Of a stretch of 64,000 nucleotides of DNA, positions 42,568 through 51,586 are shown piece after piece. The stretch spans positions 6,218,501-6,282,500 of the forward strand of contig NZ_CP107942.1 of the NCBI RefSeq assembly GCF_036053395.1, written 5' to 3'. The position numbers were made by a program, and so were the translations under genes. Under the pieces are notes generated by a model that saw only the letters and a list, made by a program, of their open reading frames with translations, did no database searches and was not told the origin of the DNA. Numbering within the stretch: the stretch's first letter is position 1; every line of letters starts with the position of its first letter. This DNA comes from Actinoplanes sp. NBC_00393. Lineage in GTDB: Bacteria; Actinomycetota; Actinomycetes; Mycobacteriales; Micromonosporaceae.

Positions 42568-43782
42568 ATGTCGAAAACTCTGAAAACCCTGGCCGCGGCC
42601 ATGATTCTGACCCTCGGCGCCTGCTCCTCGGGCGGCGATGGAGGCGACACCGCAAGCAACTCCGACGAGCCGATCGTGATCGGCGTCTCGCTGCCGTTGA
42701 CCGGCGATTTCTCCGAGCCCGGCAAGGGTGTCCAGCAGGGCTACGAGGCCTGGGCGAAGGTCGTCAACGACAGCGGTGGCCTGCTCGGCCGCCAGATCGA
42801 GCTCAAGATCCTGGACGACCAGTCCAACGCGGACCGGGTCGTCGCCGACTACGAGCAGTTGATCGGCAAGGAACAGGTCGACCTGGTCTTCGGCCCGTTC
42901 TCCACCCGCCTGGTGGTGCCCTCCGCCCGGGTCGCCGAGGAGTACGGGATGCTCTTCGTCGAGCCGGCCGGCGCCGCCAAGGAGGTCTTCGAGCAAGGCT
43001 TCAAGAATCTGTTCTACGCCGCTCCGGCGGTCGCCAACGACCACTACAACCACCTCGCCGAGTACATCCTGGCGATGCCGGCCGACCAGCGGCCCAAGAC
43101 CGCCGCCTACGCGGCCATGGACGATCCCTTCGCGCAGGGTACGGCGTACGGATTGAAGGAAAAGCTGGAGGCCGGCGGCGTCAGGACCGTGGTGAACGAG
43201 GTCTATCCGCCCAACACCACCGACTTCAGCGGCATCGCGGCGAAGGTCGCCGACAGCAAGGCTGACGTCCTGGTCGGCGGCTCGCAGTACCAGGACGGGG
43301 TGAACCTCATCGTCGCCCTCCAGCAGCTCGGCTACCAGCCGAAACTGGCCGCGTTCTCGACCGCGCCGACGAACCCGGAGTTCGCGAAGGCGGTCGGCAA
43401 CAAGACCGAGGGGATCCTCTCCCCCACCGGTTACAGCCAGGACGCGCAGTATCCGAGCAACAAGGAGTTCGTCGAGAAGTTCACCGCGCAGTTCGGCAAG
43501 GCGCCGGAGGAGGACCAGGCCAACGGCTACACCACCGGCCAGGTGGTGGCGGCCGCGGTCACCGCGGTGGGTTGCGCCGAGCAGGGCGACTGCCAGAAGA
43601 AATTGGTGGATTGGGTACGCACGAACACGGTCGAGACCGTCGTCGGACCGCTGTCCTGGGACGAGACGGGCAAGCCCAAGGGCGCCCACATGATCCAGCA
43701 GTGGGTGGGTGGCGACATCAAGATCGTGCTGCCCACCGACGTCAAGGAAGCCGAGTTCGTCTTCCCGAAGCCGGCCTGGTGA
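42568..43782 (+). CDS. Branched-chain-type ABC substrate-binding lipoprotein
   Basis: 404-aa lipoprotein: signal peptide with lipobox TLGAC (C19), then a Peripla_BP_6 (LivJ/LivK/amide-binding) fold: PIVIGVSLPLTGDFSEPGKG, GLLGRQIELKILDDQS, VDLVFGPFSTRLVVP, GYTTGQVVAAAV. It captures a ligand outside the membrane for the LivHMGF system that follows. The family binds amino acids, amides, urea, and in some cases aromatic or sugar-derived compounds; LacI control hints at a carbohydrate-linked ligand. First gene of the operon, 40 bp after the operators. Confidence 0.92.
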   Translation: MSKTLKTLAAAMILTLGACSSGGDGGDTASNSDEPIVIGVSLPLTGDFSEPGKGVQQGYEAWAKVVNDSGGLLGRQIELKILDDQSNADRVVADYEQLIGKEQVDLVFGPFSTRLVVPSARVAEEYGMLFVEPAGAAKEVFEQGFKNLFYAAPAVANDHYNHLAEYILAMPADQRPKTAAYAAMDDPFAQGTAYGLKEKLEAGGVRTVVNEVYPPNTTDFSGIAAKVADSKADVLVGGSQYQDGVNLIVALQQLGYQPKLAAFSTAPTNPEFAKAVGNKTEGILSPTGYSQDAQYPSNKEFVEKFTAQFGKAPEEDQANGYTTGQVVAAAVTAVGCAEQGDCQKKLVDWVRTNTVETVVGPLSWDETGKPKGAHMIQQWVGGDIKIVLPTDVKEAEFVFPKPAW

Positions 43783-43789
43783 GTCGCTG

Positions 43790-44677
43790 ATGCCATCCGG
43801 TGCGCTGCTGTTCCAGAGTGTGCTCCTGGGGATCCTGCTCGGCGGTCTGTACGCCCTGCTCGCCTCGGGTCTCACCCTCTACTTCGGCATCATGCGGGTG
43901 GTGATGATCGCCCACTCGGCGTTCCTCATCCTCGCGGCCTACCTGGCCTGGTGGCTGCACGAGCGGGCCGGGCTGGATCCGCTGCTCACCATGCTCGGCA
44001 CCGTCCCGCTCTTCTTCGCGGCCGGTGTCGGGTTGCAGCGGCTCCTGCTCACCCGCCTGCGGCCGGCCACCCTGACCATGATGTCGGTGCTGCTGACGTT
44101 CGCCATCGCCCTGCTCATCGAGGGTCTGCTCGGCTACGCGTTCACCGGCACGCAGCGGCGCATCCAGCTCGGTTACGGCTCCGCCAGCATCGAGGTGCTC
44201 GGCGCCCGGGTCGCGGTGGTCAAGCTGATCGCGTTCGGTCTGGCCGTGGTGGCGCTCGGCACGCTGTACGTGTTGATGAAGCGCACCCGGTTCGGCTGGG
44301 CGCTGCGCGCGACCATCCAGCACCGGGACGCGGCCCGGCTGCTCGGCATCGACACCGACCGGGTGGCCGGGTTCGGCTTCGGCATCGGCCTGGCCACCGC
44401 GGCGGTCGGCGGCACCGCGCTGTCGCTGGACACCACGATCTACCCGTCCCTGCACTGGCACTGGATCGGCCCGCTGATGGCGATCATCGTCGTCGGCGGG
44501 CTGGGCAGCGTGCCGGGGGCGGCGATCGCGGCACTGGTGCTCGGGATGGCGCAGAGCCTGCTCCAGATCCCGATGGGCACCACGTGGGCGCAGACCGTGT
44601 TCTACGTGGCGCTCTTCGCGACCCTCGCGATCCGGCCACAGGGATTCTTCGGAGGTCGCCTTGCCCAGCGCTTCTAA
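43790..44677 (+). CDS. Branched-chain-type ABC permease (LivH-like)
   Basis: 295-aa membrane subunit with about eight spans and LivH signatures: GILLGGLYALLASGLTLYFGIMRVVMIAHSAF... at the N-terminus, the EAA-like LRATIQHRDAARLLGID loop and VVGGLGSVPGAAIAALVLG near the end. ATG 43790 lies 7 bp after the binding-protein stop. Overlaps the next permease by 17 bp. Confidence 0.92.
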   Translation: MPSGALLFQSVLLGILLGGLYALLASGLTLYFGIMRVVMIAHSAFLILAAYLAWWLHERAGLDPLLTMLGTVPLFFAAGVGLQRLLLTRLRPATLTMMSVLLTFAIALLIEGLLGYAFTGTQRRIQLGYGSASIEVLGARVAVVKLIAFGLAVVALGTLYVLMKRTRFGWALRATIQHRDAARLLGIDTDRVAGFGFGIGLATAAVGGTALSLDTTIYPSLHWHWIGPLMAIIVVGGLGSVPGAAIAALVLGMAQSLLQIPMGTTWAQTVFYVALFATLAIRPQGFFGGRLAQRF

Positions 44678-45695
44678 GGTTCTGAAACTGGCCGTCGTCG
44701 CCCTGCTGGCGGTCGCTGTCCTGGCCTTCCCGAGCATCGCGCCGAATCCGTACATCCTGTCGGCGGGCGTCCTGGTGGTCTACTACGCGGTGCTCGCCAC
44801 CTCGTGGAACTTCGTGGGCGGGTTCACCGGTTACATCTCGCTCGGGCACGGGGCGCTGGCCGGGCTCGGCGCCTATGCCACCGGGTTGCTGGCGGCCAAG
44901 GCCGGAGTGCCGTCATTCCTCGCACTGTTGCTGGGCGGCCTGTTCGTCGGGCTGCTGGCGGTGCCGATCGGCCTGGCCGCGCTCCGGGTCCGCGGCGCGT
45001 CCTTCGTGATCGTCTCGATCGCGCTGGTGCTGATCATGCTGCTGGTCTTCCAGAGTTGGGCCTCGGTGACCGGCGGGTCCAGAGGGCTGGTCGTGCCGCG
45101 GCCGTTCTCGGTGACCCGCCCGGAGCATCACCGGATCTTCTACTTCCTGTTCGCCGGTCTGCTCGCGCTCGCGCTGCTGGCCTGGTGGCTGATCGACCGG
45201 TCCCGGTTCGGGCTGGGCCTCAAGTCGATCCGCGAGGACGAGGACAAGGCCGAAGCCCTGGGGACCGCGACGTACGCGTACAAGTTGATCGTTTTCGTGG
45301 TCTCCGCGGTCTTCACCGCGCTGGCCGGCGGGCTCTACGCGCTGTGGTTCGGCGACCTCGACCCGGTCTTCCAGTTCTCCATCCTGACCGGCTCCTACCT
45401 GGTGCTGATGGCCCTGCTCGGCGGGGTGCGGCAGCTGTTCGGGCCGGTGACCGGGGCGATCATCGTGGGCACCGCACTGGAGTACTTCAAGGTCGAGTAC
45501 GGCGACACCCCACTGCACCTGGTCGCCACCGGACTGCTGCTGGCCCTGGTCGTGCTCTTCATGCCGGACGGCGTGCTGCCCGCGATCGGCGACCTGATCA
45601 AGCGGTTCGACCGGTCGAGGAGCACGTCGATCCGCGAGGTCAGCGCCGCCGAACTGCGCGAACAGCGGCTGCAGAACACCGGAGGCTCCCGATGA
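44661..45695 (+). CDS. Branched-chain-type ABC permease (LivM-like)
   Basis: 344-aa partner permease: YYAVLATSWNFVGGFTGYISLGHGALAGLGAY is the LivM hallmark, followed by LKSIREDEDKAEALG (coupling loop) and LMALLGGVRQLFGPVTGAIIVG. The start is a TTG at 44661 with GGAGG upstream, within the end of livH. Its stop overlaps the livG ATG (ATGA). Confidence 0.92.
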   Translation: MPSASKVLKLAVVALLAVAVLAFPSIAPNPYILSAGVLVVYYAVLATSWNFVGGFTGYISLGHGALAGLGAYATGLLAAKAGVPSFLALLLGGLFVGLLAVPIGLAALRVRGASFVIVSIALVLIMLLVFQSWASVTGGSRGLVVPRPFSVTRPEHHRIFYFLFAGLLALALLAWWLIDRSRFGLGLKSIREDEDKAEALGTATYAYKLIVFVVSAVFTALAGGLYALWFGDLDPVFQFSILTGSYLVLMALLGGVRQLFGPVTGAIIVGTALEYFKVEYGDTPLHLVATGLLLALVVLFMPDGVLPAIGDLIKRFDRSRSTSIREVSAAELREQRLQNTGGSR

Positions 45696-46420
45696 CTCTC
45701 GCGACGGCCGAGCTGCGCAAGGCGTTCGGCGGGGTGACCGCGCTGGACGGTGCGAGCGTCACCTTCCAGCAGGGCAGGGTGAACGCGCTGATCGGGCCGA
45801 ACGGGTCCGGCAAGACCACCTACTTCAACTGCGTCACCGGCATGATCAAACCGGACAGCGGGACGGTCACCTACCAGGGGCGGGACCTCACCGGGAAGGC
45901 TCCGCACCGGATCGCGCGGGCCGGGATCGGGCGCACTTTCCAACTGTGCCGGACGTTCCCGCGGATGACCGCATTGGAGAACGTGCTGTCCGCCGTACCC
46001 CCCAAGGGTTTGATCGGTGGCCTGCGCGGCGCGCGGGGCCGTGCCGAGATCGAGCGGGCGATGGGCTGGCTGACCCGGCTCGGCATCGAGCATCTGGCCG
46101 GCTCGGAGGCCCGCGACATGTCCTGGGGACAGCAGAAACTGCTCGAGCTGGCCGGGGTGCTGATGGCCGAGCCGGAGACGGTGCTGCTCGACGAACCGGC
46201 CGGTGGCGTCAACCCGGCGCTGCTGGACCGGATCGGGACGCTGATCCGTGAGCTGAACGCGGAGGGCCGGACCTTCGTGATCGTCGAACACAACATGGAC
46301 CTGGTGATGAGCATCAGCGACCACATCGTGGTCTTCGACCGGGGTGCGCCGATCGCCGAGGGTCCGCCGTCCGAGATCCGCACCGACGAGCGCGTCCTGG
46401 GGGCATACCTTGGCGTCTGA
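45692..46420 (+). CDS. Branched-chain-type ABC ATPase (LivG-like)
   Basis: 242-aa ATPase. Walker A GPNGSGKTT (35-43), signature SWGQQ in place of LSGGQ, Walker B TVLLDEPAGG, and the LivG-specific ARAGIGRTFQLCRTFPRMTALENV. ATG with GGAGG upstream; overlaps livM by 4 bp. Its last codons overlap the TTG start of the next ATPase by 11 bp. Confidence 0.93.
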   Translation: MTLATAELRKAFGGVTALDGASVTFQQGRVNALIGPNGSGKTTYFNCVTGMIKPDSGTVTYQGRDLTGKAPHRIARAGIGRTFQLCRTFPRMTALENVLSAVPPKGLIGGLRGARGRAEIERAMGWLTRLGIEHLAGSEARDMSWGQQKLLELAGVLMAEPETVLLDEPAGGVNPALLDRIGTLIRELNAEGRTFVIVEHNMDLVMSISDHIVVFDRGAPIAEGPPSEIRTDERVLGAYLGV

Positions 46421-47159
46421 GCTTTCACTCGTGGACATCGTCGCGGGCTACGGGCGGGCGGCGCCGGTGCTGCGCGGATTCAGTGTCGAGGTGCCGGCCG
46501 GGAAGATCGTCTGTCTGGTCGGGCCGAACGGCGCCGGCAAGTCGACGGTGCTGAAGGTGGCCGGTGGGCTGCTTCGGCCCCGCGAGGGGAAGGTGCTGGT
46601 CGGGGATTCGGACGTCACCGGGCGCGGGCCGCAGGCGATGCTGGCCGCCGGGGTGTCGCTCGTGTTGCAGGGGCACAGTGTGTTCCGCGAGATGACCGTC
46701 GAGGAGAACGTGCTGCTCGGCGCCTATACGCTACGGGACAAAGCTCGTATTTCCGAACGCGTGGCGTTCGTGAAAGAGGTCTTCCCGGTGGTGGCCGACC
46801 GCTGGGGATCGCTCGCCGGACTGCTCTCCGGCGGGCAGCAGAAACAGGTGGAGTTCGCCCGGTCGCTGATGGTGGACCCGAAGGTCGTCCTGCTGGACGA
46901 GCCGTCGATGGGTCTGGACCCGAAAGCGACCAGCACAGTGTTCGAACAGGTCGTGCGGATGCGTGAGGCCGGGACCGCGGTGCTGCTCGTGGAGCAGAAC
47001 GCGCGGCGTGCGCTGGAGACCGCCGACCTCGGGTGCGTGCTCGACCTCGGGCGCGTACACATCTCCGGGCCCGCCCGGCAGCTACTGGCCGATCCGCAGC
47101 TCGGGGAGCTCTATCTCGGCGGCCGTCCCGCCGAACCACCCGTACAACCGAAGATCTGA
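46410..47159 (+). CDS. Branched-chain-type ABC ATPase (LivF-like)
   Basis: 249-aa second ATPase. Walker A GPNGAGKST (38-46), GVSLVLQGHSVFREMTVEENVLLGAY, signature LSGGQQKQVEFAR, Walker B VVLLDEPSMGLDP. TTG at 46410 with GGGGG 6 nt upstream is the best start; no ATG/GTG fits. Completes the transporter. Confidence 0.92.
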   Translation: MASELSLVDIVAGYGRAAPVLRGFSVEVPAGKIVCLVGPNGAGKSTVLKVAGGLLRPREGKVLVGDSDVTGRGPQAMLAAGVSLVLQGHSVFREMTVEENVLLGAYTLRDKARISERVAFVKEVFPVVADRWGSLAGLLSGGQQKQVEFARSLMVDPKVVLLDEPSMGLDPKATSTVFEQVVRMREAGTAVLLVEQNARRALETADLGCVLDLGRVHISGPARQLLADPQLGELYLGGRPAEPPVQPKI

Positions 47160-47177
47160 TGCTCTGAAAGGTCGCCC

Positions 47178-48113
47178 ATGAGACTCGCGCTCGCTGTCTC
47201 TGCGGTACTGATCCTCGCCATCGGAACACCGGTCAACGCGGACGATCCCGGTCCACGTGACGTACACCCAGCACTGCGCTCCGACCTCATCGCCTTCTAC
47301 GACTTCGATCACCCGATGCCCGACGATCCGGCCCTCGAACGGGACCAGGGCCGGTCCTCCACGGAGATCGAACTGATCAACGGTGGCGCGGCTCAGCGGG
47401 TCTTGGACTCCGCCTACCCACGCGCCCGGCGGGCACTGCAAACCCGCCAGATCGATCCCACCGCTGCCGGCAACGACGATTGGAAAGCCGGCATCTATTC
47501 ACCCACCGGCGTGCGTACGCTGCGCGCCTTCAACGCCGTCAGCGGCACCACCGTCGCCGGGTGGTTCAAACGCTCGATGGACGGCCCGGCACTCAACACC
47601 GTCACGCCGGCGCCGGACGACCGGTTCAACGCGATCGGCCTGGCCGGCATCCTGACCGGCGACTCCGACGGGCACGCGGTCCGCGCCCTGCTCGAACTGA
47701 TCGACGTGCAGGGCACCCTGCGTCTGGTCGCGCTCGGCCGGCGGCTGGACGGGGGCGCCTCGCAGACGTTCGCGGCCAGCGTCGACTGGCAGACCCTGCT
47801 GCCCAAGGACCAGTGGGTGCACCTCGCCGCCACGTTCGATTTCAACGCGGGGACCATGGCGCTGTACCGCAACGGGGCGCCGGTGGAGGGCTTCTACACG
47901 GTCACGGGTGACCCGTGGCAGGTCGCCGGACCCGGTCCGCACGTCACCACCGCCACCGACCCGCGTGGCATCAAGATCGGCGGAAGCTTCCCGCAGAACA
48001 CCGTCGAGCGCAACCCGTGCGACTGCCGGATGGACGCGCTCATGTTCCTGGACCGCTCGCTGTCGGCCCGGGAGATCGCACTTCAGTATCGCCACATGAA
48101 GACCCGGGGGTAA
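47178..48113 (+). CDS. Secreted LamG-like (concanavalin A fold) protein
   Basis: 311-aa exported protein: cleavable signal MRLALAVSAVLILAIGTPVNA, then a LamG/pentraxin-like jellyroll (LIAFYDFDHPMPDD, TTVAGWFKRSMD, WVHLAATFDFNAGTMALYRNG, MDALMFLDRSLSAREIALQY). Such domains bind carbohydrates or polymers. GAAAGG precedes the ATG, 18 bp after the ATPase stop; it appears to belong to the LacI-controlled operon. Confidence 0.85.
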   Translation: MRLALAVSAVLILAIGTPVNADDPGPRDVHPALRSDLIAFYDFDHPMPDDPALERDQGRSSTEIELINGGAAQRVLDSAYPRARRALQTRQIDPTAAGNDDWKAGIYSPTGVRTLRAFNAVSGTTVAGWFKRSMDGPALNTVTPAPDDRFNAIGLAGILTGDSDGHAVRALLELIDVQGTLRLVALGRRLDGGASQTFAASVDWQTLLPKDQWVHLAATFDFNAGTMALYRNGAPVEGFYTVTGDPWQVAGPGPHVTTATDPRGIKIGGSFPQNTVERNPCDCRMDALMFLDRSLSAREIALQYRHMKTRG

Positions 48114-48116
48114 TTC

Positions 48117-50195
48117 ATGCGTCGCTTCGTCGCTTTTGTCGTCCTATTATTAGTGTCCACTTTGGTCGGTTCGCCTGGTCGGGCGCATGCCGCTCTCGCC
48201 GACCCGATCGCCGATCCGGTGCCGGTCGAGCCGGTCATGTCCCGGCTGGGGCTGGTGCTCGAGGAATACGCGTCGTTCCCGCAGTCCAACCCGACCCCGG
48301 CGCCGACCGACCCGCGCCTCATGCGGCACGCCCGGATCAACACGATCATGGAACTGCCGGACGGTTCCGGCCGTCGCGCGGTGCCCGATCTGAACGGCAA
48401 CCTGTATCTGGTCGAGAACGGGGTGCCGCACGTCTATCTGGACGTCGCCGCCACGTTCGCCCCGCAGTTCTTCTCCGGGCGCGGGCTCGGCCAGGGCTTC
48501 GGTTACGTGACCTTCCACCCCGACTTCAAGCGGAACGGCCAGTTCTACACGATCCACACCGAGCAGGCCTCCCTGACGACGGTGGTGCCGGACTTCCAGC
48601 AGTCCGGGACGACGTTGTTCCACGGCGTGGTCAACGAGTGGACGGCGACCGACCCGGCCGCGGACACCTTCGCCGGCACCCGGCGGGAGATCCTGCGGGT
48701 CGGTTTCGCCGGGCAGATCCACGGCATTCAGGAGATCAACTTCAACCCGACCGCTCGTCGCGGCACCGCGGAGTACGGCAAGCTCTACCTCGCCGTCGGT
48801 GACGGTGGCATCGGCGTACGGACCACCGACCCGCAGAACCTCGGGCTGCTGCACGGCAAGTTGATCCGGATCGACCCGGCCGGCCGCAACTCGGCCAACG
48901 GCAAGTACGGCGTCCCGGCCGACAACCCGTTCGTGGGGCAGGCCGGCGCGCTGGGTGAGATCTGGGCGTACGGCTTCCGTGACCCGCACCGGTTCAGCTG
49001 GGACCGGCAGACCGGGCGGATGTATCTCGGTCACATCGGCGAGAAGTCGACCGAAGCGATCTACGAGGTGCGCAAGGGCGACAACGCGGGCTGGAGCGAG
49101 CGCGAGGGCTACCTGCTCTTCGACCGGGCCGCCACCAACGTCTGCGACCGCCTCTACCCGCTGCCCGCCGACGACGCGCAATACGGCTACGACTACCCGG
49201 TCGCCGTCTACGACCACAACCCGGCGCCGGGCTGGAACTGCACCGACGACGTCGGCGTGGCGGTGGCGGGCGGCTTCGTCTACCGCGGCACCGCGATCCC
49301 GGCGCTGCGCGGCAAGTACGTCTTCGGCGACCTGGTCGCCGGATACGTCTTCTACACCGAGGTCAGCGAGATGCGCCGTGGTGGCCCGCCGGCGACCATC
49401 CACCGGCTGCACCTGTTCGACGCCACCGGGCAGTCGGTCCGGATGCAGCAGCTCTCCTCGCCGGGCGCGCCCGGCAACCCGGAACGGGTCGACCTGCGCT
49501 TCGGCACCGACAACCGGGGTGAGCTCTACATCTTGGCCAAGGCGAACGGCAAGGTGTGGAAGGTGACCGGCGTCGACACGTTCGCGGCCGGCTCGGTCGG
49601 GCACACCCGGGTGTCGGGCACGGCTGTCGCGGCCAACTGGGCGCCGGTCACGCCGGCGAAGTGGCAGTTCACCGGGCGCGAGATCATCCTTGCCGAGGCC
49701 GGCACGGACCCGGGGCCGCCGCGGCGGCCGTTCGAGTACGCGGTGCTGACCAAGGGGCCGGCCTTCTCCAGCGTGGAGGTCAACGCTTCGGTACGGCTGG
49801 ACACGCCGGTCGAGGTGTCCAATCGGGACATCATCATCGTGTTCGGGTATCAGTCGCCGACGCAGTTCTACTACGCCCACCTCTCCAGCGATAACACCAT
49901 TTATCCGCACAATGGCATTTTCAAGGTGAACAACGCTGACCGGGAGCGGATCGACTACCAGTGGAACGGGCGGTCGCGCGGCGCCAACCCGGCTATCACC
50001 GACGCCGCTTGGCATGCGGTCCGCGTCAAGCATCTGCCCGCTTCCGGGGAGATCGCGGTCTACGTGGACGGCAACCGTGACCCGGTGATGACGGCGGTGG
50101 ACCGGACGTTCACCTCGGGCCGGGTCGGTTTCGGCTCGTTCGACAACATCGGGCGGGCTCGCAACTTCATGGTCACCGGCACCCCCGCCGGCTGA
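48117..50195 (+). CDS. Secreted PQQ-type sugar dehydrogenase with C-terminal jellyroll domain
   Basis: 692-aa exported protein. Signal peptide ends ...GSPGRAHA. Residues about 60-485 form a glucose/sorbosone dehydrogenase-type six-bladed propeller: GRGLGQGFGYVTFHPDFKRNGQFY, KLYLAVGDGG, GEIWAYGFRDPHRFSWD, GDNAGWSEREGY and VAVAGGFVYRG. The C-terminal 190 residues (VKHLPASGEIAVYVDGN, SGRVGFGSFDN) resemble LamG/DUF1080 carbohydrate-binding jellyrolls. It would oxidise a sugar outside the cell. It ends the operon, and its last bases resemble the repeats that follow. Confidence 0.87.
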   Translation: MRRFVAFVVLLLVSTLVGSPGRAHAALADPIADPVPVEPVMSRLGLVLEEYASFPQSNPTPAPTDPRLMRHARINTIMELPDGSGRRAVPDLNGNLYLVENGVPHVYLDVAATFAPQFFSGRGLGQGFGYVTFHPDFKRNGQFYTIHTEQASLTTVVPDFQQSGTTLFHGVVNEWTATDPAADTFAGTRREILRVGFAGQIHGIQEINFNPTARRGTAEYGKLYLAVGDGGIGVRTTDPQNLGLLHGKLIRIDPAGRNSANGKYGVPADNPFVGQAGALGEIWAYGFRDPHRFSWDRQTGRMYLGHIGEKSTEAIYEVRKGDNAGWSEREGYLLFDRAATNVCDRLYPLPADDAQYGYDYPVAVYDHNPAPGWNCTDDVGVAVAGGFVYRGTAIPALRGKYVFGDLVAGYVFYTEVSEMRRGGPPATIHRLHLFDATGQSVRMQQLSSPGAPGNPERVDLRFGTDNRGELYILAKANGKVWKVTGVDTFAAGSVGHTRVSGTAVAANWAPVTPAKWQFTGREIILAEAGTDPGPPRRPFEYAVLTKGPAFSSVEVNASVRLDTPVEVSNRDIIIVFGYQSPTQFYYAHLSSDNTIYPHNGIFKVNNADRERIDYQWNGRSRGANPAITDAAWHAVRVKHLPASGEIAVYVDGNRDPVMTAVDRTFTSGRVGFGSFDNIGRARNFMVTGTPAG

Positions 50196-50216
50196 CCGCG
50201 CCCATCACAGCCCTGG

Positions 50217-50663
50217 CGGTCAGCCGGTTCCCTCGGCTGACCGCCAAGGTCCCCTCCCCGCCCCGGAAGGAGCACTGACGGTCAGCCAGGCTTGCTCGGC
50301 TGACCGCCAAGGCCCCATCACAACGCCGGATGCAGCACTGACGGTCAGCCAGGCTTGCCCGGCTGACCGCCAAGGACCCATCACAACGCCGGATGCAGCA
50401 CTGACGGTCAGCCAGGCTTGCCCGGCTGACCGCCAAGGACCCATCACAACGCCGGATGCAGCACTGACGGTCAGCCAAGTTGCCCGGCTGACCGCCAAGG
50501 CCCCATCACAACGCCGGATGCAGCACTGACGGTCAGCCAAGTTGCCCGGCTGACCGCCAAGGACCCATCGCAACGCCGGATGCAGCACTGACGGTCAGCC
50601 AGGCTTGCTCGGCTGACCGTCAAGGTCCCATCAAAGCCGCGGAGGCAGCGCTGGCGGTCAGCC
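50217..50663. repeat. 62/63-bp tandem repeat array with internal hairpins
   Basis: The block CGGTCAGCC recurs at 50217, 50279, 50342, 50405, 50468, 50530, 50592 and 50655, periods 62, 63, 63, 63, 62, 62, 63. Each unit holds an inverted repeat GGTCAGCC/GGCTGACC with a 7-8-nt loop and a conserved CCCATCACAACGCCGGATGC linker; outer units are more diverged. It fills the gap between two convergent genes, and the last copy overlaps the metallo-beta-lactamase stop. Units are near identical throughout, so it is not a CRISPR. Confidence 0.95.
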
Positions 50664-51332
50664 GGCTACGGCCTTGCGGAAGGCTTCGACGGCCATGCCG
50701 GAGACGGCGCGGCCGTGGCCGAAGACCGCGTGCTCGAACTCCAACTCGGCCAGCCGCGCGAGGCTGTGGCCGGCCTGTACCGGGTCCGCGGTGACGACCC
50801 GGGGTGGGCTGGCCACGCGGCCGCGCCGGCTGCCTGCGGCGTCGCCGGCGAACAGCACGCCGCCGTCGCGGTCCAGCAGGAACGACAGGTGGCCGCGGGT
50901 GTGGCCGGGTGTGTGCAAGGCGGTGAAGCCCGGGATCGGCTCGGAGCCGTCGGCGGTGACCAACTGGTCGAGTTTCGTCGGTTCGACCGTGCCCATCAGG
51001 CGGGCGGCCAGCTTGCCGATCAGGCCGGCCGGCGCGGCCGACGGAATCGCACCAGTGATCAGCGGCGCGTCGGCGGCGTGCGCGATCGTCCGCGCGCCGG
51101 TGCGTTTGCGCAGCTCAGCGACGCTACCGACGTGATCCGGGTGGTGGTGGGTGAGCAGGATCGTGGTCACCTCGCCGAGCGACCGGCGGATCCCCTGCAG
51201 CGCCCGCTCGATCAGCGGCGTCCGGCCCGGCAGGCCGGTGTCGACCAGGACCAGCCCGTCATCGGTGACGACCACGTGCACATTGACATATCCGAGGCGG
51301 AGCTCGAAGACCCCGTCGACCACTTCCCGCAC
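50658..51332 (-). CDS. Metallo-beta-lactamase-fold hydrolase
   Basis: 224-aa MBL-superfamily enzyme: zinc motif HHHPDH (62-67), VLVDTGLPG, HTPGHTRGHLSF and FAGDAAG, with a final FGHGRAV. Closest in layout to glyoxalase II/lactonase-like cytosolic members; substrate unknown. GTG start at 51332. It is enclosed by two different tandem-repeat arrays, 62/63-bp downstream and 44-bp upstream. Its stop codon lies inside the last downstream repeat. Confidence 0.9.
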   Translation of the reverse strand: MREVVDGVFELRLGYVNVHVVVTDDGLVLVDTGLPGRTPLIERALQGIRRSLGEVTTILLTHHHPDHVGSVAELRKRTGARTIAHAADAPLITGAIPSAAPAGLIGKLAARLMGTVEPTKLDQLVTADGSEPIPGFTALHTPGHTRGHLSFLLDRDGGVLFAGDAAGSRRGRVASPPRVVTADPVQAGHSLARLAELEFEHAVFGHGRAVSGMAVEAFRKAVAG

Positions 51333-51347
51333 GCGGTGATTCTGTCA

Positions 51348-51541
51348 GTTGGCCGGCGGGGCAGGGCCGGTAGCACCGCGATAGGCAGCCAGTTGCCCGG
51401 CGGGGCAGGGCCGGTAGCACCGCGATAGGCGGCCAGTTGGCCGGCGGGGCAGGGCTGGCAGCACCGCGATAGGCAGCCAGTTGCCCGGCGGGGCACGGCC
51501 GGTAGCACCGCGATAGGCAGCCAGTTGGCCGGCGGGGCAGG
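51348..51541. repeat. 44-bp tandem repeat array
   Basis: Units start at 51348, 51392, 51436, 51480 and 51524: an exact 44-bp period, four full copies and a partial fifth. The unit holds GGCGGGGCAGGGCCGGTAGC and ACCGCGATAGGCAGCCAGTT. Copies differ at only a few positions (GCC/GGC after GTT, A/G in the GCAGCC part). It lies between the LuxR stop (51587) and the metallo-beta-lactamase start (51332), so it sits in the latter's promoter region. Confidence 0.95.
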
Positions 51542-51586
51542 GTGGGTGTGGGCCGCCGTGCTGGCCGCCCGCACCGTTACAGGCGG

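Noticed and set aside
50173..50588. Minus-strand open frames across the 62/63-bp array that encode a repeated 21-residue peptide
   Set aside because: They arise because 63 is divisible by three; the 62-bp units break the frame, there is no ribosome site, and two frames give equally good repeats.
50217..50663. CRISPR array
   Set aside because: Units are identical along their whole length with no variable spacers, and no cas genes are nearby.
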